From the NCBI GenBank assembly GCA_022770425.1, contig JALEHY010000003.1, positions 1 through 54,547 of the forward strand: a DNA stretch of 54,547 nucleotides. Reading direction: 5' to 3'. Each line of letters begins with the position of its first letter. Position 1 is the stretch's first letter. Positions 7,866 through 14,578 of this stretch are shown here, piece after piece. The stretch is from Parvimonas sp. GTDB lineage: Bacteria; Bacillota; Clostridia; Tissierellales; Peptoniphilaceae. The notes below the pieces were generated by a model, which was not told where the DNA came from, ran no database searches, and worked only from the letters and a program-made list of their open reading frames with translations. Made by a program: the position numbers and the translations under genes.

Positions 7866-8525
7866 TTACCATGTACCTATTGCAGGGTTTGGAAAAATAA
7901 TATTCCAATCAATTCCTATATACAACCCTTGTTTATTAGCAGCAGCCTGTAGTACCCAGTAAACTATAGTTCCTCCACCGAGTAATCCAATTACCGCACC
8001 TATTACAGTTCCAACTCCCGGATATACACTTCCTAACGCAGTTAAAGCTGCTGTTATAGCCGCCGGTCCAACTTGAGCAGCTGCAAACAAAGTTGCCATA
8101 ACATCATCATACGTAAAATACACTTTCCAATTCTTCACATGTATTCTATCCGGACTTAAACTATTATCCTTGATTGACTTTTCACTAACGCTTTTAGAAA
8201 TCTGTTTTGACAAATTAGAATTTAATACTGTGTTTAATCTTGAAATGAATACTTCATCAAATCCATATTCGTCTTTTAATTCATCAATACTCTTAGTTAA
8301 TATCAAATCGCCTTTGGAATCAAAATCAAAGTATGAATAAATTTTCTCCATTTCTTTAATAAAATTAAGATCTTCTTTGCTCAAATAATCTGATATCTTT
8401 ATATTTATATTTCCGGAAAAATTTATTGGTTTATTTTCTTGTGCAAACGCTACATTAGACACTAAAAACGAAAAACAAATAGCTAATATCAATCCTACCG
8501 ATATTATTTTTTTAAATATTTTAAT
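7866..8525 (-). CDS. secreted protein with glycine/alanine-rich hydrophobic C-terminus, bacteriocin-like; ATT start
   Basis: The only start that agrees with the strong ribosome site is ATT at 8525: AAGGAGG lies six bases upstream, and the codons then read K-I-F-K-K before a 15-residue hydrophobic core and an AFA-Q cleavage site. This is a textbook signal peptide. The first ATG/TTG-type codon (TTG at 8492) would delete the basic n-region. The mature protein has a charged N-terminal half. A roughly 60-residue hydrophobic stretch rich in Ala and Gly follows (QVGPAAITAALTALG, GVGTVIGAVIGLLGGG), and it ends in an aromatic tail (GIDWNIIFPNPAIGTW). Such tails occur in pore-forming bacteriocin-like proteins. 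I do not assign a family. It sits between an Xre regulator and a small membrane protein. Confidence 0.6.
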   Translation of the reverse strand: MKIFKKIISVGLILAICFSFLVSNVAFAQENKPINFSGNINIKISDYLSKEDLNFIKEMEKIYSYFDFDSKGDLILTKSIDELKDEYGFDEVFISRLNTVLNSNLSKQISKSVSEKSIKDNSLSPDRIHVKNWKVYFTYDDVMATLFAAAQVGPAAITAALTALGSVYPGVGTVIGAVIGLLGGGTIVYWVLQAAANKQGLYIGIDWNIIFPNPAIGTW

Positions 8526-8545
8526 AACAATCCTCCTTAATATGA

Positions 8546-8626
8546 TTATAACAAAACCTTAACAATTCTATACACATTTAATACATAATCTCCGTTTTTG
8601 TACCTCTGAGGATTCATATAATTCAT
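8546..8626 (-). CDS. 26-residue small ORF upstream of the secreted protein
   Basis: An ATG at 8626 has AAGGAGG at seven bases. The peptide begins M-N-Y-M-N-P-Q-R-Y and ends I-V-K-V-L-L. The stop codon is 11 bases before the ribosome site of the ATT-initiated gene, so it could couple translation or be a peptide product. An ATG four bases earlier opens a different 20-codon frame but has poorer spacing. Function is unknown. Confidence 0.4.
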   Translation of the reverse strand: MNYMNPQRYKNGDYVLNVYRIVKVLL

Positions 8627-8671
8627 ACATCCACCTCCTTATATATTTGAATCACTGTTCCAACCGGTGTT

Positions 8672-8899
8672 TTAACTACAACAAGATGAACATCTGTACC
8701 TACCAGTACCATCTAAATCAAATATTTTATATATACAAACTCCTAAAGCATTTGCTATATCATTTGCTATCTTTAGAGTTGGAATAGTCTTTCCGGTCTC
8801 TATTTTATTTATACTTACTCTTGATATTCCTATTTTTTTACCCAATCTATGTTGAGATAACCCCAACGGTTTTCTATATTCTTCAATTCTATTATTCAA
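8672..8899 (-). CDS. Xre/Cro-type helix-turn-helix regulator with Cys-rich tail
   Basis: 75 residues, essentially a single HTH_3 domain. The segment LSQHRLGKKIGISRVSINKIE holds the turn and recognition helix and is followed by the ALGVCIYKIF hydrophobic element of the fold. The C-terminus ends in the unusual tail RCSSCCS. The start is a TTG at 8899 downstream of GAGAGGGTGAG. It is the promoter-proximal gene of the island, so it probably autoregulates and controls the downstream secreted protein. The Cys cluster could sense metal or redox state, which is speculative. Confidence 0.8.
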   Translation of the reverse strand: MNNRIEEYRKPLGLSQHRLGKKIGISRVSINKIETGKTIPTLKIANDIANALGVCIYKIFDLDGTGRYRCSSCCS

Positions 8900-8928
8900 A
8901 ATCTCACCCTCTCTTTTTGGTTAATTCA

Positions 8929-8957
8929 AGTTTACCATAATATTTTTTATTTGTCAA
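8929..8957 (-). promoter_or_regulatory. sigma-A promoter of the Xre island
   Basis: TTGACA (8957-8952), a 17-base spacer and TAAACT (8934-8929) on the minus strand. The -10 region overlaps an imperfect GGTAA...TTAACC dyad that could be the regulator's own operator. Confidence 0.75.
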
Positions 8958-9003
8958 TGATTTTCATTATTATATTTTAACTTTTTTCGTCGATTACACC
9001 TGA

Positions 9004-9261
9004 TATAGTTCCTATCATAAAATCTCACTGCAATATTTTATTCTATCTTTTCTGATACTTATAAAATCATCGCCTACCTTCACACAATTGTGGAAATGGT
9101 ATGATATAATATTTATATCATCATTAATTACTTTATTTTCAACAATTACAGTAGCAAAATTTATATTCAACAAAAAGTATAAATACGATAAAAATGATAT
9201 AATCTTAACTACAATTATAAATATAATTTTTGTAATCATCGGAATAAACAAATTAATATAA
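9004..9261 (+). pseudogene. remnant of a membrane protein gene, C-terminal part
   Basis: From a stop at 9001-9003 to TAA at 9259-9261 the plus strand is open and encodes a membrane-protein-like sequence. Two hydrophobic helices flank FNKKYKYDKND and the chain ends in GINKLI. There is no ATG and no ribosome site; the only in-frame initiation codon is a TTG at 9088. The minus strand is also open over most of the stretch (9251-9015) from an unsupported TTG. I take this as a decayed fragment, not a functional gene. This 364-base stretch (8930-9293) otherwise holds only the promoter at 8929-8957 and the ruvB terminator. Confidence 0.3.
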
Positions 9262-9266
9262 AAAAT

Positions 9267-9302
9267 AAAAAGTAACGATTAAATTTATAATCGTTACTTT
9301 TT
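9267..9302 (-). terminator. intrinsic terminator of ruvCAB
   Basis: A 15-bp perfect stem, AAAAAGTAACGATTA (9267-9281) with 9288-9302, six-base loop. The ruvB stop codon lies inside the right arm. Confidence 0.85.
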
Positions 9303-10301
9303 ATTTTTTCCAAAATGTTTATATGCTTTTTCTGTTACAATTCTTCCTCTGCTTGTTCTGCTTAAAAATCCGATTTGTAATAGGTATGGTTCATAAACGT
9401 CTTCGATTGTAACTCTTTCTTCACCTGTTGATGCAGCTATCGTATCAACTCCGACAGGACCGCCTGAAAAATTATCAATAATAGTTAAAATAATTTTTCT
9501 GTCTATTGTATCAAGTCCGAGTTCATCAACTTCTAAGATATCAAGTCCTGATTTACTTGTTTCTAAATCAATTATTCCTTCTCTTTTTACTTGGGCAAAA
9601 TCTCTGACTCTTTTTAAAAGTCTGTTTGCTATTCTCGGTGTACCACGAGAACGTCTTGCAATTTCTATCGCTCCGTCCTTTGAAATTTCAATCCCTAAAA
9701 TTCCTGCAGAACGAGTGATAATTTTTTGTAAATTTTCAATGCTGTATAATTCCAAATTAAGCATAATTCCAAATCTGTCTCTAAGAGGTCCTGTTAATTG
9801 TCCTGTTCTTGTAGTTGCACCGATTAAAGTAAATTTTTCAAGGTCAATTCTAAGACTTCTTGCACTCGGACCTTTCCCGATTATAATATCCAAAGCATAA
9901 TCTTCCATTGCAGGATACAAAATTTCCTCAACACTTTTATTTATTCTGTGGATTTCGTCTATAAATAAAACATCATCTTTGCTTAAATTCGTCAAAATAC
10001 TTGCAAGGTCACTCGGTTTTTCTATGGCAGGACCCGAAGTAACTCTTATATTAACACCCATTTCATTTGCAATAATATTCGCAAGCGTTGTTTTTCCAAG
10101 TCCCGGCGGCCCATAAAGTAAACAATGATCAAGCGGTTCATTTCTCGTTTTTGCAGCCTCAATAAAAATCTTAAGTCTTTCTTTTGCTTTTTCCTGTCCA
10201 ATATATTCGTCAATCCATTTAGGTCTTAAACTCGTTTCAATTTCAATATCATCTCTTGAAAATCCACTTCCTACAATTCTATCTTCATATTCTTCAAACA
10301 T
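9294..10301 (-). CDS. ruvB: Holliday junction branch migration ATPase RuvB
   Basis: 335 residues, normal RuvB length. AAA+ motor with Walker A GPPGLGKTT near 64-72, Walker B LFIDEIHR near 115-122 and the winged-helix C-terminus (GFLSRTSRGR). It forms hexameric motors on the RuvA-junction complex during recombination. The start at 10301 follows AGAGGTTG. It is the last gene of ruvC-ruvA-ruvB, 12 bases after ruvA. Confidence 0.97.
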   Translation of the reverse strand: MFEEYEDRIVGSGFSRDDIEIETSLRPKWIDEYIGQEKAKERLKIFIEAAKTRNEPLDHCLLYGPPGLGKTTLANIIANEMGVNIRVTSGPAIEKPSDLASILTNLSKDDVLFIDEIHRINKSVEEILYPAMEDYALDIIIGKGPSARSLRIDLEKFTLIGATTRTGQLTGPLRDRFGIMLNLELYSIENLQKIITRSAGILGIEISKDGAIEIARRSRGTPRIANRLLKRVRDFAQVKREGIIDLETSKSGLDILEVDELGLDTIDRKIILTIIDNFSGGPVGVDTIAASTGEERVTIEDVYEPYLLQIGFLSRTSRGRIVTEKAYKHFGKNKK

Positions 10302-10313
10302 ACTATCAACCTC

Positions 10314-10916
10314 TTATAGTTTTTTCATACTAAGTTTAATAATTTCTTCAATTTCCATTGTTTCAATATCTATAGTCGAAAGAAATTTTTCAATATCCGT
10401 CTTCATAAAACCTAAATTTACAAGAGCCTCTAAAACTAAATTTTTCTTACTAATATCTTGTGAAGATTTTACAAGTGAAATTTCAGATGAGTTTAAGTTT
10501 TCTCCGCTTATACTGTCAATAGAAATTTTGTCTTTAAGTTCAATTATAATTTTTTGAGCAGTTTTCTTTCCGACGCCTTTTGCTGTAGCAAGAGAAACAG
10601 CATCTGCATTTATAATAGTTAATTTCAAGCTGTCAATAGACATTGATGACAATATTCCACAAGCAACCTTAGGTCCGATACTGTTTACACTTATAAGCAA
10701 TTTGAACATTGAAAGCTCGTCTGTAGTTTTAAATCCAAAAAGAGCAACATAATCCTCTTTTACTATGTAATCTGTATAAATTGTATAAAATTCCCCAACC
10801 GTTACATTAAAAATCGTATTATTCGAAGTAAAAATCTTATATCCTATACCATTGTTATCAATCACAATATAATCATTATAAATAAATTTAAGCTCTCCGC
10901 TTATATACTCGTACAC
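10314..10916 (-). CDS. ruvA: Holliday junction DNA-binding protein RuvA
   Basis: 200 residues with the N-terminal OB fold (YEYISGELKF), a helix-hairpin-helix pair around LISVNSIGPKVACGIL and GVGKKTAQKIIIELKDK, and the C-terminal RuvB-contacting domain. It initiates at GTG (10916) behind GGAGAG. It binds the four-way junction as a tetramer and loads RuvB. The gene lies ten bases after ruvC. Confidence 0.96.
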   Translation of the reverse strand: MYEYISGELKFIYNDYIVIDNNGIGYKIFTSNNTIFNVTVGEFYTIYTDYIVKEDYVALFGFKTTDELSMFKLLISVNSIGPKVACGILSSMSIDSLKLTIINADAVSLATAKGVGKKTAQKIIIELKDKISIDSISGENLNSSEISLVKSSQDISKKNLVLEALVNLGFMKTDIEKFLSTIDIETMEIEEIIKLSMKKL

Positions 10917-10926
10917 GTTTTCTCTC

Positions 10927-11421
10927 CTATTTCATTAAAAATTGTTCTTTAAATTTTAAACTGAAAAAATGACAAAGTGCTATAGCCAATGCATCAGCAG
11001 CATCATCAGGTTTAGGTACTTCTTTTAATTTAAAAACCATTTTTATGCTCTCTTGCATTTGTTTTTTGTCTGCTCTTCCATAACCTGTAATAGCTTGCTT
11101 AACTTGCAACGGAGTATATTCGTAAGGCAAAATTCCTTTTTTAACAAAAGATAAAATCTCAACTCCCCGAGCCTGTGCGACACTTATTACAGTTTTAACG
11201 TTCTTGTTAAAAAAAAGTTCCTCAATCGCAACTTCATCAACATTGTGCAATTCTATCAATTTATTCAATTCTTCATCTATAATTTTAAGTCTATCGGGAA
11301 GCGAAACACCCGCTTTAGTTTCAATAACTCCATAATCAATAAGTCTGACTTTGTTCCCGATAGCCTCAATAATTCCATATCCAACGATTGCAATTCCGGG
11401 ATCTAATCCAAAAATAATCAC
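10927..11421 (-). CDS. ruvC: crossover junction endodeoxyribonuclease RuvC
   Basis: 164-residue RNase H-like resolvase that cuts Holliday junctions. The acidic catalytic set is visible: D7 in FGLDPG, E67 in AIEELFF, and D140 and D143 in PDDAADALAIALCH. It starts at GTG (11421) after GGAGGAAATTTT. It is the first gene of a compact ruvCAB operon; many Firmicutes lack ruvC next to ruvAB, so the arrangement is informative for clade. Confidence 0.96.
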   Translation of the reverse strand: MIIFGLDPGIAIVGYGIIEAIGNKVRLIDYGVIETKAGVSLPDRLKIIDEELNKLIELHNVDEVAIEELFFNKNVKTVISVAQARGVEILSFVKKGILPYEYTPLQVKQAITGYGRADKKQMQESIKMVFKLKEVPKPDDAADALAIALCHFFSLKFKEQFLMK

Positions 11422-11445
11422 AAAATTTCCTCCAATACTCCAATT

Positions 11446-11474
11446 ATGATAACATAATTACATCTTTTTTTCAA
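11446..11474 (-). promoter_or_regulatory. sigma-A promoter of ruvCAB
   Basis: TTGAAA (11474-11469), a 17-base spacer, TATCAT (11451-11446) on the minus strand. No LexA-type box was recognised around it. Confidence 0.65.
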
Positions 11475-11553
11475 TTTTCTAATACATCAAACACTTATTG
11501 TATTCCTGATTATAACTGTTAATTCAATTCACTTTAATTTTCTTATTAAGAAT

Positions 11554-11597
11554 AAAAATAGCCTCTTTATGATTATTATATCATAGAAGGCTATTTT
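11554..11597 (-). terminator. intrinsic terminator of the NRPS/MFS operon
   Basis: AAAATAGCCT (11554-11563) pairs with AGGCTATTTT (11588-11597), with an inner TATGAT/ATCATA extension. T-rich ends occur on both strands. It is the first strong hairpin after the MFS stop codon. Confidence 0.75.
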
Positions 11598-11674
11598 ATT
11601 TTTAAAAAGTTTATTTCAGATTATAATTAAAAAATGTTCAAGTAAAATACACATTTTCATATGTTAATTTATTA

Positions 11675-12883
11675 TTATATTTTGGTATTATAAATAAAAT
11701 ATATAATTACACTAAAAATTATCCCCAATCCTGATATTAACATACCGAATAAATTATCAATAGATAAAATTTTCCCAAATATCATACTACCTAAAGGCAT
11801 AAATAATATAGAAATTGTAAAAATAACAGAATAAACTCGTCCAATATATTCATTACTAGTAACTTTTTGAACAATACTAAAAAATTGTATATTAAACAAT
11901 GTTAAAAATCCACCAACCAACAAATAAGGTAATAATTTTAAATATATCACATTTAAAAAATCTAAAAAGGTTATAGTCGAAATACTTATTCCTAATAAAA
12001 ATAAGCTTAAAATCATTTTATTTTCTGTAATACCATTTTTATCTTTATCGTTCAAAATTTTTGTATTAATAAATGAAAAAATAACAGCACCCATTGATTG
12101 TATTATCAAAGCCATTCCATAAAAACCAGTTAGTTCTTTTTCATAATACTGATCAAGATAAGGAAGCAACAAATTATATGCACTTAAGAAAAAATTTATT
12201 CCTGAAGAAATAATTAATAATTTTTTTATTGCATTATTATTATAAATATATACAAGTCCTTCTTTAATCTGAATAAAAATATTTTTTTTCTTATTTTTTT
12301 CAATTATACTTGTTTCATTTATTTTAGTAATTTTCATAGATATTAAAGCAGAAACAAAAAATGTTATTGCATTAAATATATATGCAAAATAGATACCGAA
12401 ATAGCTCCATATAATTAATCCTGCTAAAGGTGCAATAACTTTAGTAGACTCTTTAAAAATTGAAAAATATGAAATATGCTTTTCAATATAAGATTCCTCA
12501 ATAGATTCCTTAACAATAGCATTATAAATCGGCAAATTAAAAGTATGTATCATAGCCAACAATATATTTCCAATTATTAAAACAAAATATACATATTCTG
12601 AAGGTAAAAATGCAAATCCTAATAAGCACACTAAGCCACTCAATACATCTGTCAAAATAAGCATTTTTTTTCGATTAATATTGTCAGCTAATGCTCCAGC
12701 AAATAAATTGAAAATAATGCCTATAATTTGTTCTGAAGATTGATATATTCCTATAAATATAAGCGAATTTGGAAATAATCTAGAAATCAACATTTGATTT
12801 GCATAGTCAAATACAGAATTCCCTAATCTTGATGTTATATTAGAACTTATAATTCTTATAGAGTTTTTATTATATTTTTTCAT
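11675..12883 (-). CDS. MFS exporter, probable efflux of the cluster product
   Basis: 402 residues with about twelve hydrophobic segments and the major-facilitator signature NINRKKMLILTD in the loop between helices 2 and 3. The overall look is of the MFS_3 drug or siderophore exporter group (sequence impression). The ATG at 12883 follows AAGGGGGG and lies 24 bases after the upstream gene. Because it is transcribed with an amino-acid-activating NRPS-type protein and a Nudix/SAHH-like enzyme, export of their product, or self-protection, is the most economical role. Substrate is unknown. Confidence 0.8.
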   Translation of the reverse strand: MKKYNKNSIRIISSNITSRLGNSVFDYANQMLISRLFPNSLIFIGIYQSSEQIIGIIFNLFAGALADNINRKKMLILTDVLSGLVCLLGFAFLPSEYVYFVLIIGNILLAMIHTFNLPIYNAIVKESIEESYIEKHISYFSIFKESTKVIAPLAGLIIWSYFGIYFAYIFNAITFFVSALISMKITKINETSIIEKNKKKNIFIQIKEGLVYIYNNNAIKKLLIISSGINFFLSAYNLLLPYLDQYYEKELTGFYGMALIIQSMGAVIFSFINTKILNDKDKNGITENKMILSLFLLGISISTITFLDFLNVIYLKLLPYLLVGGFLTLFNIQFFSIVQKVTSNEYIGRVYSVIFTISILFMPLGSMIFGKILSIDNLFGMLISGLGIIFSVIIYFIYNTKI

Positions 12884-12907
12884 AAATATTCCCCCCTTAA
12901 CACAATT

Positions 12908-14563
12908 TTAATTATAAAACATCCTTAACCATTCATATGCAATTTTATCATTTTCTTTTTCATTTATTTCCTGTACTTCCCCTATTTTTATATTTCCATT
13001 TGCTAAAATTATATTTTTAATAGCATTAATAATAGTAGCATGTACTAACAATATATAGTTCCATAAAGAAGCTCCTGCCATAAAATTTGTAGGTATTCCA
13101 TTATTTAACAAATAAAAATAATTAAACTCATTTCTATATTCAACTATATACTTACTAATTTTACTTTTTTTATATTCTAATTCTAAATAATCAAGTTCAA
13201 ACTCATCATCACTAGAAGTTGCTGAAACTATATAAGTACCATCTTTTATAGTCCTAAAATCAAGTATATTCAAACTTTTTGACCCAGTAGCACAAAATAT
13301 AATATCAAAATTTAAATTATCTTTATTAAATAAAAATTTGCATCCATCACGCACTGCTTCAACAGCTCTAATATTATTTATTTCTAAAATTTCTGGTTTA
13401 ACCCCCATTTCTTTAAGTTTTAAACATATTCCCTTTCCTATCTTCCCATAACCAATACATGCAACATTCATATACTGTAATAACAAATTTTCTTTATGCA
13501 ATATATAGTCAGCTCCAAATGCAATATCCTTTCCAACTAAACAGTCTTCATTTTCTTTTAAAATATTTCTAGCTACAGAAAATAAAGGATATTTTATTTT
13601 TTCTAAATTACATTCATATTTTTGAATTCCATTTTCAGTATCTTCTATAATTCCTAATATAGGTAAATCATTTTTCTGAGAAACTTTTGAAAAATATCCC
13701 CCAATATCAATCAATATGACTTTTTTATTTATGCCATAATAATTGATTTCATTATTTTCATTTCTAGAAGCTATTTTCAAATCTATTCCTATACTTTCTA
13801 AATAATTCCAAACATTTTCATCTATAGAATTAGGTTTTGCAAAAACAGTTAAATTTCCATTAAAAATTTTATCTAAAGTTTTTATAAGTGGAACGCTACT
13901 TTTAGTAATATGTTGTACTGCTATACAAGAAATATCTTTTACATCAAAACCTAACGCTATATTACATAAAAATCTTTCTGGAGAAGCATTTTTAGTATTT
14001 TCTATTTTCTTAGCTATATTTCTGTATATTGTCATTTCTTTAAAAACATTCCAATCAACCCATTCAAAATTATTAACTTCACTTAAATTAATATTGACAT
14101 CTAATTCTTCTTCACAAAAAAACAAATATTGTAAATCATAATGATAATGTTTTTTCTCTTCTTTAATTATATTTTCCGGAATTTGATGGACAGAAATATT
14201 AAATGGTATTAATTCATCTAACAAATCTGCTTTATGGTATATCAATTTTTTTACTTCTATACCAGTTTCTTCGAAAAGTTCTCTTTTTGCCGCCTCTAAA
14301 GGATTTAAATCTGTAAGTTCTATATGTCCTCCAGGTTGTAAATATTTTTTTAAAAAATTATGATGAAGCATTATAATTTTATTTGTTTTTTTTGATACAA
14401 TAAAAGAAGAGGCAGTAAAATGTCCTATAAAATTCTTTCTGTCAATCAAATCTATATCAGATTTATCACTAAATTGATTGCATATAATATTCAAATCTTC
14501 TTCTTCATTTTTATTGTTTTTTATATATTCTTTTAATATTTTTTCATACATACCCATATTCAT
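12908..14563 (-). CDS. fusion of a Nudix hydrolase domain and an adenosylhomocysteinase-like NAD-binding domain
   Basis: 551 residues. A Nudix fold occupies about 45-190; the box runs from PGGH at 77-80 to NPLEAAKRELFEETG at 87-101. From about 210 to the end the chain resembles S-adenosylhomocysteine hydrolase. VQHITKSSVPLIKTL looks like the substrate-domain start, and a dinucleotide motif CIGYGKIGKG sits at 369-378. The glycine-rich loop is followed by a stretch similar to the cofactor domain, including FCATGSKSLN and a DGCKF segment. A canonical SAHH would not carry Nudix, and other family residues differ, so the enzyme probably acts on a modified nucleotide or aminoacyl derivative. It lies 15 bases after the NRPS-type gene. 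Reaction unknown. Confidence 0.75.
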   Translation of the reverse strand: MNMGMYEKILKEYIKNNKNEEEDLNIICNQFSDKSDIDLIDRKNFIGHFTASSFIVSKKTNKIIMLHHNFLKKYLQPGGHIELTDLNPLEAAKRELFEETGIEVKKLIYHKADLLDELIPFNISVHQIPENIIKEEKKHYHYDLQYLFFCEEELDVNINLSEVNNFEWVDWNVFKEMTIYRNIAKKIENTKNASPERFLCNIALGFDVKDISCIAVQHITKSSVPLIKTLDKIFNGNLTVFAKPNSIDENVWNYLESIGIDLKIASRNENNEINYYGINKKVILIDIGGYFSKVSQKNDLPILGIIEDTENGIQKYECNLEKIKYPLFSVARNILKENEDCLVGKDIAFGADYILHKENLLLQYMNVACIGYGKIGKGICLKLKEMGVKPEILEINNIRAVEAVRDGCKFLFNKDNLNFDIIFCATGSKSLNILDFRTIKDGTYIVSATSSDDEFELDYLELEYKKSKISKYIVEYRNEFNYFYLLNNGIPTNFMAGASLWNYILLVHATIINAIKNIILANGNIKIGEVQEINEKENDKIAYEWLRMFYN

Positions 14564-14578
14564 TATTCTCCTATAAAT

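Noticed and set aside
9015..9251. 78-codon minus-strand frame before ruvB
   Set aside because: Starts with an unsupported TTG, without ribosome site, and the plus strand shows a better membrane-protein pattern; I kept only the plus-strand remnant at low confidence.
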